Source: Peribacillus sp044761665
Lineage (GTDB): Bacteria; Bacillota; Bacilli; Bacillales; DSM-1321
Assembly: GCF_044761665.1 (NCBI RefSeq)
Contig: NZ_JBIWCW010000013.1
Span: forward strand, 1-64,000
DNA: 64,000 bases
Direction of reading: 5' to 3'
Shown here: positions 15,759 through 25,448 of the stretch, one piece after another
Position numbering within the stretch: the stretch's first letter is position 1
How the letters are laid out: the number at the start of each line of letters is the position of its first letter
Position numbers and translations under genes: made by a program
Notes under the pieces: generated by a model
Seen by the model: only the letters and a program-made list of their open reading frames with translations
Database searches by the model: none
What the model was told of the DNA's origin: nothing

Positions 15759-18700
15759 TTATTTTAAAATGGTGAGTAGAGCATCCTCTATGTTTTTATT
15801 TATTTTTATCCCACTAATCTTCCCTTCAATTTTCCACAAGTTTAAAATTGATTTGACATTAGTATTTCTATGATTTTTTTCTGATAACTCAATAGAAATT
15901 TTTCTGGGAATCTCTAACTTTCTATATTCTATAGCTATTTCATTAGGTACTCCTAAGCGAAAATAACTAGATAAGGCTATGAAATTATCTGGCAATTTTA
16001 TAGAGGTGGAATCTTCGTTTAAAATTATATTTATAATTGCGATATATGCAGTAGCTACATGGCTTACATTTCTTATACCTTCTTTAATAATTTTTATAGT
16101 TTTGGCAACACTGCTTTGGCTACTTCTATTTAGTTTTTTTGGATTTAAATTGCCTATATGATTTTGATATAGAATATTTGCTAATTCTAATATTGAAGAG
16201 CCAGTTATCCATCCTCTTAAAAATTTAATCATAACTTCATTGGTTATAAACAATTCATGGATGTTTTCTTGAATAAAGTTAATATCTAGTTTTGATATAC
16301 ATTCAAAAAACCAATCTATCCATATGGATTCGTCTTGATCAACTTTAAATAGTGTTTTCACTGATACTTGGTCTATAGTTCCTAAAATAACTTCAATAAC
16401 ACTCGCCTTATTTGCTGATTTAACAGCCGCTTTTAAAATTAGCTCTTTTTCTTCTGAATTAATGGTACCTAACCATGAATCCCATTTATTAAATACATAA
16501 TCAAATGTTTTATCTTCTAAAAATTGTGTCGCTAAAGTTTTCTTTAATAAGTCCCTTCGGAGTGGTTTTGATTGAGCACCGAGTACATTGGTCATTAAAG
16601 TAAAATTATCATCTACCCCGTCCGCATTTAATTCTTTTTCAGCTATTTCATGAATGATATTTAATAAACCTGAACTTGTTTTTTCAACACCATCAACTCT
16701 TTCAAGATAAGCTGTAGAATCAGCATCTAGTGAAAAACCTTTTTCTGAAGTTGTAGATGGATATTGTGGAACAACTAATCCTAATGATTGTTGACCGAAC
16801 CCGGGCCTACCTGCTCGTCCTAACATGTTAATTACTTCAGCTTTAGACAGTGATTTTGATTCAATATTAGAATGTTGTTTAGTAGTGTTAACAATTACGA
16901 CTGAAGCAGCTAGGTTTAATCCTTGAGATATTGTACCTGTAGCACATAAAACCCCATTTGTACTTTTCTTGAAAAACTCTTCAACTGCCAGTTGTTCTTC
17001 ATTTATTAAAGCCTGTGTATGTATACCGATCCCATTTATAAGTCCAGCACTTAATTCGGATTCAAAACCTAACTCTTCTTTTGCTAATGTTAAATATGCT
17101 TTAGTAACTTCCGTTAAGATTTGTGGAAATACACCAATGCTTTTATGTTTATTTATTTCTGATAACAAGTGCCTAGTACCTTGAGAAAAAACCAATACAG
17201 ACATATTACTAGATGCTAAATAGTTTCCTAACTGTCTGGATATATCATTACCATAACCTTCTACAGTCCAATAGTCACTAAATCGCCCTTTAACCTTTTT
17301 AAATCTAACTTCCATTTTAATTGGTAAATCTAACGGATAAGCTTCATTCCCATTTCCTAACCAGACATCTTGTACACAAAAGTATAATTGTGTAATTAAT
17401 TTAGTTTTATATGTTTTCTTTCCGCTATTTTCAGCTTCTTTTTTAGCCCTATTCATTTCTGTTTCAGGATGACTAATAAAGCCTCTTAATGTTCTTGCAG
17501 GTCGCCATTTAGTATCAGTAATTGATAAATCATTCCCATTTAGGTTTTCTAACCACTTCTTTAACTTAGGAGAGTCATCAATGAGAGCAGACATAATTAG
17601 AAAAGAAGCACCTGATAGCTGGGATATGCGGCTTAATAATAAATCTAAAAGTGCTCCTCTTGTCCCATGAAAAATATTGTGAAATTCATCCACCACACAA
17701 AGATTACATCTTTCAACTAATTCTGTATTATTAGCAATTAAAGAAACACATTTTTCCGGAGTCATAACTAAGATAACATCTTCATTTTTTTTATTAATAT
17801 TATCTTTGAAAATCTCATCTTCTTCAATTAGAATACTTTTTCCTTTACCATTGTTATGTATATCCATGATTTTTTTCATATTTTTAGTGATTTGTCGGCA
17901 AAGAGCAAGAGTAGGAGCTAAATATATAACTACAGATCCACTTTGAAGATATGAAATCACTTTATGCTCTGCTATTAAACTTTTTCCTGTACCTGTCGGA
18001 ATTGCTATAATATTATTTGTGTTTAGGGATAAAAGCCCTTTGGTTATGGCATCTTTATGAGGAGGCCATATAAGATAAAGTCTATTATTTATATAACGTT
18101 TCATATGAATCTTCCATATTTCTGGATCACAATGGGTAGGGTTTTTTAAAGTAGAGATTGCTCTTTCTTTTGATAGTTCTTCAAAAAGAAGTAATAATAA
18201 TGTTAATAATGAAATAGTCTCTTGTCCACAGTCCCGAGAATTTCTATATAAATCTAATAAGTCAGAGTTGATATCATTACTCCAATTATTATGAACATAG
18301 CAATACTCGTTTGAAAATTTATTTAAACAATTACTTAAATTCCATAAACAAGCTTGTCTACAATATTTATCTAACAATTCAAAGTTATTTAAATTTGTGA
18401 CAAGTGGTTCATCTACTTCAACATAAACAAGATGCATTTTTAATCTAGTGAAATTGTATAGTTGTTTCATAGTAATCTCTTCTAAGGTATTATTATTTAA
18501 AAATGCTAAATTTCCACTAAGTTGGCTGGTTATAGCTTCTGCATTAGGATCATAACCAGCAATGTAATAGAGTAAAGATGAAATAATTCTATTTAAAAAT
18601 CCATAATTATCTATGTCAATTTTAGTTTCATCGGAAAGGGGTGGAGATAAGGTTTCATAAGCATAAGCACAAACTAGAGCCGCTGATTCTTTTTCGTTGG

Positions 18701-18929
18701 AAGTCAAACTTTTATCAAATACAATCCTAAATAATAAGGATTCAGCTAAACGCTTTAGGGTTTCTGAATCATAATTTCCGTAAACTTCATTGTCATCAAT
18801 GTTTCTGAGGTTTTTTTTTGAAGCCTCAATTGTTATTTGTAACAATAATTGTCGTATTTCTTCTCCATTAATATCCTCTAATAAGCTTGAAGCAACCTCA
18901 TATCGTTCTTTAGCATATCTATCCAACAT
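15759..18929 (-). CDS. hamB: HamB: Ski2-like helicase of Hachiman defence
   Basis: This 1056-residue protein has a helical N-terminal region of about 290 residues, then an SF2 helicase core: Walker A PTGTGKS (311-317), motif Ia APTLALCRQ, DEFH box (414-417), ATGTISQGLNLA and motif VI GRAGRPG (704-710). The GRAGRPG form with a long C-terminal region is Ski2/Hel308-like, as in Hachiman HamB. It overlaps the upstream hamA by 11 bases. In Hachiman, HamB is the DNA-processing sensor that restrains and then releases the HamA nuclease on infection. All motor motifs look intact. Confidence 0.82.
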   Translation of the reverse strand: MLDRYAKERYEVASSLLEDINGEEIRQLLLQITIEASKKNLRNIDDNEVYGNYDSETLKRLAESLLFRIVFDKSLTSNEKESAALVCAYAYETLSPPLSDETKIDIDNYGFLNRIISSLLYYIAGYDPNAEAITSQLSGNLAFLNNNTLEEITMKQLYNFTRLKMHLVYVEVDEPLVTNLNNFELLDKYCRQACLWNLSNCLNKFSNEYCYVHNNWSNDINSDLLDLYRNSRDCGQETISLLTLLLLLFEELSKERAISTLKNPTHCDPEIWKIHMKRYINNRLYLIWPPHKDAITKGLLSLNTNNIIAIPTGTGKSLIAEHKVISYLQSGSVVIYLAPTLALCRQITKNMKKIMDIHNNGKGKSILIEEDEIFKDNINKKNEDVILVMTPEKCVSLIANNTELVERCNLCVVDEFHNIFHGTRGALLDLLLSRISQLSGASFLIMSALIDDSPKLKKWLENLNGNDLSITDTKWRPARTLRGFISHPETEMNRAKKEAENSGKKTYKTKLITQLYFCVQDVWLGNGNEAYPLDLPIKMEVRFKKVKGRFSDYWTVEGYGNDISRQLGNYLASSNMSVLVFSQGTRHLLSEINKHKSIGVFPQILTEVTKAYLTLAKEELGFESELSAGLINGIGIHTQALINEEQLAVEEFFKKSTNGVLCATGTISQGLNLAASVVIVNTTKQHSNIESKSLSKAEVINMLGRAGRPGFGQQSLGLVVPQYPSTTSEKGFSLDADSTAYLERVDGVEKTSSGLLNIIHEIAEKELNADGVDDNFTLMTNVLGAQSKPLRRDLLKKTLATQFLEDKTFDYVFNKWDSWLGTINSEEKELILKAAVKSANKASVIEVILGTIDQVSVKTLFKVDQDESIWIDWFFECISKLDINFIQENIHELFITNEVMIKFLRGWITGSSILELANILYQNHIGNLNPKKLNRSSQSSVAKTIKIIKEGIRNVSHVATAYIAIINIILNEDSTSIKLPDNFIALSSYFRLGVPNEIAIEYRKLEIPRKISIELSEKNHRNTNVKSILNLWKIEGKISGIKINKNIEDALLTILK

Positions 18930-19848
18930 ATGTTTTCTGTTCCTTTTCTTTAATAAATTTAATAATTTTTTCTGAAACTGCGTTATAGAAATTATCTAAT
19001 CTTGCAGTGGAAATTGCTTCGCATTGTCTGAACTGAGCGTAGGCAACGTTAGGAGTATTTGTTTTAAAATCTCTAAACTGTGAACCTAGTTTTGGCTTAT
19101 TACTTCGATGTTCAATAGTTAATCTGTAAATTATTTTCTTCTTCCATAAAATATGTTGTGAAATTTTTGTACTTATTTTATCGTCGGGTGTTTCAAAACT
19201 ATTAGCGACAGTTCTCATAACTTGTCTAATATCTGGCCAATGACTTCCACTATCAAACTTGTTAAAGGCACTAAGGGCTTCAAGTGTACCTTCTGCAGGT
19301 TTTTTTCGATTTTTAGATTCACCAATGACTAAATAATATTCATTATTTATTGTATCCTTAGCAATCGCAGCTAAATCTAATCCTTGTTTCTTGGAACTTA
19401 AATGCATATAGTGAATGCCTTGTAATGTAAAATTAAAAGGGTTGCATGCATGAATATTTTCTATTGAATGTAGCATTACATGAGACATTAATTCTAAAAT
19501 AAATGGATTTCTTTGATTTCTTATATATTCATCGAAAGTATGCTTATCTTCTGTATATTCTTTTCCTGTGAAATAATTTTTTATCTCCTCGAGTGTTGTA
19601 TCTTCAAATTCTTGATCAGGTAGCATTCTTTTGAGAGCACTGTAGGAAGTTTGCCATGCACCTGATTTAACAGTAAAACATAAAGAGGCGACTAATAGTA
19701 TTTGTTTCTCTGATTCAGAATCAAAATTCTTCAATTCAAATTCTAAATGAGAAGGATTTATAGAGTCAGGCCAATTTTTATGTTTAACGTCCCATAAAAC
19801 ATATAATTCCGTTACTAATTCTCCTACTGTTTTATTTAAATCTAACAA
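18919..19848 (-). CDS. hamA: HamA: DUF1837 nuclease of Hachiman defence
   Basis: This 309-residue protein matches the DUF1837/HamA plan. In its middle is a PD-(D/E)xK-like active site: Asp158 in GLDLAA, then Glu177 and Lys179 in LVIGESKNRKK. HamA is the effector nuclease that degrades DNA when phage infection is sensed by HamB. Genes are in the usual order, hamA then hamB, and overlap. The ribosome site is weak (AAGGGTGTG). Assignment rests on this motif plus the paired helicase; a DUF1837 search would settle it. Confidence 0.8.
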   Translation of the reverse strand: MLDLNKTVGELVTELYVLWDVKHKNWPDSINPSHLEFELKNFDSESEKQILLVASLCFTVKSGAWQTSYSALKRMLPDQEFEDTTLEEIKNYFTGKEYTEDKHTFDEYIRNQRNPFILELMSHVMLHSIENIHACNPFNFTLQGIHYMHLSSKKQGLDLAAIAKDTINNEYYLVIGESKNRKKPAEGTLEALSAFNKFDSGSHWPDIRQVMRTVANSFETPDDKISTKISQHILWKKKIIYRLTIEHRSNKPKLGSQFRDFKTNTPNVAYAQFRQCEAISTARLDNFYNAVSEKIIKFIKEKEQKTYVG

Positions 19849-20113
19849 ATATCTTCACACCCTTTAGTTTCTCTATAAATATTTAGTAAATTGGACTAAA
19901 TTAATCATTTTTTAATTTACATTATCTATGATATGGAAATTTTATTCCATACATTATAATTATAGGATAATTTAACTAAAAAGACACTATATATAATGAG
20001 ATTCATAGTAATCGTAACCTACTGCAGTTATCTTAATTTGAAAACAATTTACATTAATTTTACAAATAGATGTAGAGTTTACATAATACATGTTATAAAC
20101 ACTCTCAAAAAGT

Positions 20114-20161
20114 AAGGTGCTGTCCCAAGTGTCATGATAATGACTTTTGGGATAGCACCTT
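20114..20161. repeat. IS-end-like palindrome, copy 2
   Basis: Arms AAGGTGCTGTCCCA (20114-20127) and TGGGATAGCACCTT (20148-20161) enclose a small GTCAT/ATGAC hairpin. It resembles the palindrome at 4239-4284. It may act as a terminator downstream of the catabolic genes. The remainder of 19849-20408 shows only A+T-rich sequence, probably including the hamA promoter. Confidence 0.5.
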
Positions 20162-20408
20162 TATAATCCAATTTCTTTAGAACCATTAGTATAATTTATC
20201 TTTCACAAGGTATAAGGTCTTTGTCACTGTAGCTTTTTTAATTGGCATCATAGAGTGTTTTTGAAATATATAGCTTATTTATTATTTTAATGTTGCGAAG
20301 AGAAGGTTGGTTCTCTTGCATAGACATTAGTATGGCTATTATGACGATTACAACCAAAGATACTCGGTTAAAATTAAAATAGTTATATCATGAACTTTTG
20401 TGATGATA

Positions 20409-20834
20409 CTAATTGCTAACTAATGCTAGTTCTTCAAAAGCTTTAATTGCTGCCTCGGCAACTTGAATATCATTTGGGACGCTACTGCCACTTACGCCGA
20501 CAGCACCAATGACTTTTCCATCTTTAACGAGTGGGATTCCTCCACCAAAAACGACTATTCTTCCATTATTGGTTGTGTTTAAGCCAAATAGTTCAGCATT
20601 AGGAGTAGTGGCATTGGCTAATGCTGATGTTGGCATTTTTAATGCTACAGAAGTCCAAGCTTTGTTTTGAGCTATACTTATACTGGCTAACCAAGCGTCA
20701 TCCATACGATGAACAGCAAGTAAATTTCCACCTTCATCTACAATAGAGATTACCATAGATAGATTAAGGTTATTTGCTTTTTGTTCTGCTGCGGCAATTA
20801 AATGCTTTGCTAATTTTAAAGTTAATTTATTCAT
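20409..20834 (-). CDS. GlcG/HbpS family (DUF336) protein
   Basis: The 141-residue protein has the DUF336 pattern: A-x-x-KA-x-x-L near the start, VSIVDEGGNLLAVHRMDDA, then FGGGIPLVKDGKVIGAVGVSG. Members accompany degradation enzymes of glycolate, diols and aromatic compounds; some bind haem or corrinoid. It is the last gene of the minus-strand catabolic unit, 38 bp after the amidohydrolase. The exact role here is unknown. Confidence 0.85.
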   Translation of the reverse strand: MNKLTLKLAKHLIAAAEQKANNLNLSMVISIVDEGGNLLAVHRMDDAWLASISIAQNKAWTSVALKMPTSALANATTPNAELFGLNTTNNGRIVVFGGGIPLVKDGKVIGAVGVSGSSVPNDIQVAEAAIKAFEELALVSN

Positions 20835-20872
20835 GAGAATCCTCCTATTAATTCTTAAAATATAATGGATTG

Positions 20873-22156
20873 TTACACTAGTTCTTGATCAATCTTAAGG
20901 ATGCTTTGTAACATTAGGTTACCGGCTTTTTCAATGTCATCAGCATGACTATATTCTTCTGGACAATGACTTTTTCCATCAATACTTTTAACGAAAATCA
21001 TGACTGACTTTGATATTGTTGACATATGTGCAGCATCATGTACGGCCATGCTCGAGAAAGTCATATATGGTTCTGACATCTCCTGTGCTGTTTTCTGGAG
21101 GATGTGAACAAGGTCGTAATCTAAGTCAACCGGTTTTTGATTTAGGAAAACTTCCTGGTGAACGTTTACTTTTCTTTTTTTAGCGATGGATTGCCAACTT
21201 TCTTGAATTGTTTGTATCGCCTTCTCTATTTGTTCTTCTGAACTTCCTCTTATTTCAAAGATAAAGTTAACTAATCCGGGGATAATGTTCGCTGTATTTG
21301 GAGATACATTCAATGTACCGACCGTTCCGACGACACCATTGTCAATGTTATTACAATAACGTTCGATTGAAAGAATCATTTCTGCGGTAGCTGTTAGTGC
21401 ATCTTTCCGATCTTCCATCAATGTTGTTCCAGAGTGATTCGATTCTCCATTCACTTTTACCTTACTTCGATACGTCCCAACCACTTTATCTATTACTGCC
21501 ACGGCAATGTTATTTCTTTCTAATCTCTTACCTTGTTCGATGTGAAGTTCAATAAACACCTTTTTACTTTTTCGCATTTCCTCCATTTTTGCAAATTGAT
21601 TAAGATCCCCGCCAACTTTTTTAAGTTCCGAATGAAGTGAATTTCCTTTTGTGTCATAGATATTCTGTAATTTGTCAGCTGTTAAGCTCCCCACAAATGA
21701 TCGACTACCAAAAGTGGATAGATTAAAATCGTTTGTTTCTTCTGCAGTAAAAGAGACAATTTCAAGATCATGATTCAGCGTGATATTATGGTCAATCATT
21801 GTTTGTATTATTTCTTTTGCCATAAGAACACCTAAGGGTCCATCATATTCCCCCCCATTGGGAACAGAATCTAAATGGGAGCCGATAACAATGCTGCCTT
21901 TTTTCTTTTGATTGCCTTTTTTTATTCCCCATATATTGGCGGCACCATCTATGTTTACTTCTAATCCAATGCTTTCTAATTCTTGGATTAATAAAGTACG
22001 TACATCGTGGTCAGCTATAGAGAAACTGGGTCGTGTCACACCACCTTGAAGGGTTTTCCCATATTGTGCATATTTATGGATATCAGACAATAATCTATTA
22101 CTATTTATCTGAACATCTACTTTGTTTGTAAAATTCCTCAAGTGTTTCACCTGCAA
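20873..22156 (-). CDS. M20-family amidohydrolase (carbamoylase/allantoate type)
   Basis: This 427-residue metal-dependent hydrolase has the two-metal motifs GSHLDSVPNGGEYDGPLG and SFTAEETNDF, His in LHIEQGK, and the C-terminal HDAAHM motif. It belongs to the group of N-carbamoyl-L-amino acid hydrolases, allantoate amidohydrolases and ureidoglycolate hydrolases. In this cluster it probably cleaves a linear amide or carbamoyl compound made by ring opening. The substrate cannot be read from sequence. Confidence 0.85.
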   Translation of the reverse strand: MQVKHLRNFTNKVDVQINSNRLLSDIHKYAQYGKTLQGGVTRPSFSIADHDVRTLLIQELESIGLEVNIDGAANIWGIKKGNQKKKGSIVIGSHLDSVPNGGEYDGPLGVLMAKEIIQTMIDHNITLNHDLEIVSFTAEETNDFNLSTFGSRSFVGSLTADKLQNIYDTKGNSLHSELKKVGGDLNQFAKMEEMRKSKKVFIELHIEQGKRLERNNIAVAVIDKVVGTYRSKVKVNGESNHSGTTLMEDRKDALTATAEMILSIERYCNNIDNGVVGTVGTLNVSPNTANIIPGLVNFIFEIRGSSEEQIEKAIQTIQESWQSIAKKRKVNVHQEVFLNQKPVDLDYDLVHILQKTAQEMSEPYMTFSSMAVHDAAHMSTISKSVMIFVKSIDGKSHCPEEYSHADDIEKAGNLMLQSILKIDQELV

Positions 22157-22166
22157 TTCTCATAAT

Positions 22167-22856
22167 CTATTTATCACCGATTACACCGTAGGAAGGGGCT
22201 TGTTCTGGTTGAATTGCTCTTGTTTTATAGTCTTCTGCTTGATGTTTATAAATATCCCATAGCTTTTTTAAATCTTTAAGAGGATGGTCGCTGTCATCGA
22301 CACGTAAGTCTATATAAGCAAAAGGGATATCCGGTAGATAAACAAGAAGGGCGATGGAGCGTTCTTGATCTAACTCACCCCCCAAGTCAAAACCAACTTC
22401 AAGTGATGCTATTAAGCGATCGGCTAGAGAAAGATCTGTCCTTTTTATAAAGTAATTCCCCATTGCTGTTGGTATCACCGCATCACTTAAAAGATTACCA
22501 ATACATGCAACGTTGTTTGCAAAAAATTCCCCGTGAATCCCAAGGGCCTTTTCACCAGTAAACACACTAGCTTCGCCATGAGAGTCTACGACAGCTAGTT
22601 GTCTAAACTCTGGAAAATCCGAGGCTGTTTTCATTGTTCGAATTGCGGCCTGTGCATTATAACCTTGCTCTAAAGTAGAAAGTCCAATGTCTGCTAGACG
22701 AGGGTCTGTTACATTTTGGGTTAGTACTATTCCTACATTCGATTTAATCCAAGGACATCTGGCTCCAACAGCTGGACTACTTGAGGTAACGATAGCGCCT
22801 AAAGCGTTTGTAGACTCACAACGTCCTGCAATTGAAAATGTGCTAGTTATTTTCAT
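22167..22856 (-). CDS. DUF1028 family protein (Ntn-hydrolase-like)
   Basis: The protein of 229 residues begins MKITSTFSIAGRCESTNALG; the start at 22856 is preceded by GGAAGGGAG. It shows the DUF1028 features of conserved Ser/Thr-rich strands, AVGARCPWIKSNVG and QNVTDPRLADIGL. The family has the Ntn-hydrolase fold and is often next to amidohydrolases and RidA proteins, as here. It is probably an accessory amidase or peptidase; activity in this pathway is unknown. Confidence 0.82.
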   Translation of the reverse strand: MKITSTFSIAGRCESTNALGAIVTSSSPAVGARCPWIKSNVGIVLTQNVTDPRLADIGLSTLEQGYNAQAAIRTMKTASDFPEFRQLAVVDSHGEASVFTGEKALGIHGEFFANNVACIGNLLSDAVIPTAMGNYFIKRTDLSLADRLIASLEVGFDLGGELDQERSIALLVYLPDIPFAYIDLRVDDSDHPLKDLKKLWDIYKHQAEDYKTRAIQPEQAPSYGVIGDK

Positions 22857-22933
22857 GGGAAATCTCCCTTCCAATAAAAGTAGGAAATGATTACTTCTTT
22901 TTTATTCGTAAGTTCTATAAAATTTTTCTATTA

Positions 22934-23365
22934 CTATTCTTTATCGTTAATTACAGCTTCAACATCAATTTCTACCAACATTTCTGGAAGTGCTAGACCT
23001 TGAACGACAAGGCCAGTACTAACTGGATACACACCTTTAAAGTGTTTGGCAATCACACTGTATACTTCTTTTCGATAAGAACGATCTGTTACATAGGTAG
23101 TTAGTTTACATACATCTTCCATCTTTCCGCCAGCTTCTTCAAGAAGCTGTTTTATACAGCGACAGGCGTTTTCTGTTTGTTCAACAACATCATTTTCTCC
23201 ATGGAAATTACCTTCTAAATCAAAAGCTGTTTGACCTCTCATATAAATATGATTTCCAGCACGGACGACCATACTAAATTCATTTGTAACATGGTGAGAT
23301 TCTTCACCCATGTGGGAAGGATAAAATTTATTTGTCTCGAATTTATGGTAACGTTTAATTTCCAT
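22934..23365 (-). CDS. RidA/YjgF-family protein
   Basis: The 143-residue protein has the RidA fold pattern: IYMRGQTAFD near the start, QTENACRCIKQLLEEAGGKMEDVCKLTTYVTD, and the C-terminal EIDVEAV. RidA members hydrolyse reactive enamines and imines or aminoacrylates; a RidA member (RutC) also serves in the Rut pyrimidine pathway. Placed with a flavin monooxygenase and amidohydrolase, it probably handles an unstable intermediate. A GGAG site precedes ATG 23365. Confidence 0.88.
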   Translation of the reverse strand: MEIKRYHKFETNKFYPSHMGEESHHVTNEFSMVVRAGNHIYMRGQTAFDLEGNFHGENDVVEQTENACRCIKQLLEEAGGKMEDVCKLTTYVTDRSYRKEVYSVIAKHFKGVYPVSTGLVVQGLALPEMLVEIDVEAVINDKE

Positions 23366-23386
23366 TTGATATTCTCCTTTCGGTTT

Positions 23387-23950
23387 TCAGAGGCTATAAG
23401 TTTTTATGGGGTAATGCGTAAAAGTATCCCATCCAAGCAAATTTTGAGCTTGAGAATATTGACCTTCTTTTAATAGCTGACGGATACGTGATGAAGATAT
23501 CATTTTATTATCTATACATTTAAGAGGAGGTAGAACTTCTACTCTAAAATAGCGTCCTAAAACGTCATTATTGCCTTTTCGATCTTTACCGAACACAAAG
23601 TTAGGTCCTTCCCATATTTCAATTGGATGAAGTCGTTTTAATTCTTCAATAAATATGGGAACTTCCTGTCTAGTAAAAGCCTCGTTAAATTTTCCGATTA
23701 TGACATGCTCAGCTCCTAAATGTTCAAGGAGCTGAAGTTTTTCTTCTAACGTAGTTAAAAGTGAACAATCGGTAAAATAGACTTTCGGAGGTGGATCAAA
23801 GGTATATACAACAAAGGGAACGCCAAGTTTTTTGGCGCGTTCTTTTGCTTTGTTTAATAGTAATTGGTGCCCTTTATGGATACCGTCTAGCGCACCAATA
23901 GTAAGAATGGATTCGGGAAGCTTGATATTGCCTGAATCATGAATTTCCAC
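23387..23950 (-). CDS. RibF-like FMN adenylyltransferase (FAD synthetase domain only)
   Basis: The protein of 187 residues has only the N-terminal adenylyltransferase domain of RibF: LTIGALDGIHKGHQLLL (nucleotide-binding HxGH motif), VYTFDPPPKVYF and ISSSRIRQLLKEG. The riboflavin kinase domain is absent. I chose the GTG at 23950 because AAAGGAG lies just upstream. Next to a two-component flavin monooxygenase, it probably raises the FAD supply for that enzyme. Confidence 0.82.
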   Translation of the reverse strand: MEIHDSGNIKLPESILTIGALDGIHKGHQLLLNKAKERAKKLGVPFVVYTFDPPPKVYFTDCSLLTTLEEKLQLLEHLGAEHVIIGKFNEAFTRQEVPIFIEELKRLHPIEIWEGPNFVFGKDRKGNNDVLGRYFRVEVLPPLKCIDNKMISSSRIRQLLKEGQYSQAQNLLGWDTFTHYPIKTYSL

Positions 23951-23984
23951 TGGACACCGTCTCCTTTCGGATCCCATTCGATTT

Positions 23985-25448
23985 CTAGGCGCTAGTCACG
24001 GGGATAGAGGGGTTTAAGTCTGCAGCATTACGAACTAGTTCACGTTGTTTCTCCATATCGAAATTAGTGAAAGCTGCCAGTTGTTGTGCGAATGGAGGAC
24101 TTTGAGCAAATAGTTCAAAGGTTGTTCTGTGACCTGCATAAGAGGAATTTAATAAGTCTCTCGCAAAGTACAATAATTTTCCTCTTTCTTGTGCACCCCA
24201 ATCACCCACAGCATAATATTCATCGATATAATCTTTGATGACGGGATCAGACATAGTATTGTAGTCCGGTGTAACAGCTAATTGGCCGCCTACTAGTTCT
24301 CTAGTTAAATGTGCCATGGCAGGGAATTGTGATAAAGCGAATACTCTACCGTTATATAGGAGTGATTGATTTGGCATCATTAATCCGCCTGGACTTTGTT
24401 CTGCATTTGCGACAGCTGCTGTTAGAAAAGCATTGATTCCTTCTCTATAGCCGATTAGTTGAGAGAGTTTTTCTTTTACTGCTTGCAATTGTGTGAGCCC
24501 TGTTTGTTCTACATTTAATGCAGCTGTCCCAATTAAATAATCAGCTCTTCGCAACATTCTAAGGACGTAGTTAAAAGCTGAGTAACGATGTAGCGTGGAA
24601 CGGATATAGGCAGCAGATGCTAATGAGCGATGAAATAAGACATTTTCCCAAGGGATTAGGACGTGATCAAAAATGAGTAATGTGTCGATTTCTTCAAATT
24701 TTGTAGAGATTGGATAGTCTGTAGGGTTTTTATCTTGACCAAGAGAGGTACGACAAATATGTTTTAATCCAGGAGAGCCCATGTCGCAAATGAAGCCGCA
24801 TGCAAAAGGTGCCATTGTATCTTCACCGGCATTCCAATCTAATATAGTGGGTTTGACGAAAGCTTGATGAGCATAGGCCGCAGCAGTCTCAAATTTAGCA
24901 CCTTTGACGACAATCCCCTTATCATTTTCTTCCACGACATGAAGTAGTGTACCGCCATTTTTTCCAGCAAATAATTTACTTCTATCCCCTTTGGGATCTG
25001 TATTGGCTGATACATGGAATAAATCTTTTCTTGCTACACGATCGATATGGTATTCGATATTTTTAGCATAGGCCGGATCAATTTCATTCAATTTATCCTT
25101 AGCATCGTATAATGACCACATTTCGCCAATTGTTTCATCACCGACTCGATAAACAACTCCACCAAGGTCATCAAGAATGGTTTCCACATGTGTGCGGATG
25201 GCTGATAAATCATCTTTTGTCTTTGGGGCTTTGTACGCCCGTGATACTATTTCACCGTCTTCTAATGTAGTGGTTAAGATGTTTTTATGATGTGGCTCAT
25301 ATGCCATGTCATACATTCTGGCTTTTACATCAACAATTGGTTTAAATGCTGGATGTTCAGCTACGTTTGTAACCTTATCACCATTTATGAAGACTTCACG
25401 GCCGTCATGTATAGATTCTTTGTAATCTTTTCCTGTCATTAAAGTCAT
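23985..25448 (-). CDS. HpaB-family FADH2-dependent monooxygenase, large component
   Basis: This 487-residue protein matches the 4-hydroxyphenylacetate 3-monooxygenase family throughout: MTGKDYKESIHDGREVFING, PFACGFICDMGSPGLKHICR, FDHVLIPWENV, and a C-terminal helical part with FARDLLNSSYAGHRTTFELF. The family hydroxylates phenols or opens N-heterocycles such as pyridine and pyrrole carboxylates, using FADH2 from a partner reductase. The reductase gene overlaps upstream by four bases. The substrate is unknown; amidohydrolase neighbours favour a nitrogen ring compound. Confidence 0.88.
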   Translation of the reverse strand: MTLMTGKDYKESIHDGREVFINGDKVTNVAEHPAFKPIVDVKARMYDMAYEPHHKNILTTTLEDGEIVSRAYKAPKTKDDLSAIRTHVETILDDLGGVVYRVGDETIGEMWSLYDAKDKLNEIDPAYAKNIEYHIDRVARKDLFHVSANTDPKGDRSKLFAGKNGGTLLHVVEENDKGIVVKGAKFETAAAYAHQAFVKPTILDWNAGEDTMAPFACGFICDMGSPGLKHICRTSLGQDKNPTDYPISTKFEEIDTLLIFDHVLIPWENVLFHRSLASAAYIRSTLHRYSAFNYVLRMLRRADYLIGTAALNVEQTGLTQLQAVKEKLSQLIGYREGINAFLTAAVANAEQSPGGLMMPNQSLLYNGRVFALSQFPAMAHLTRELVGGQLAVTPDYNTMSDPVIKDYIDEYYAVGDWGAQERGKLLYFARDLLNSSYAGHRTTFELFAQSPPFAQQLAAFTNFDMEKQRELVRNAADLNPSIPVTSA

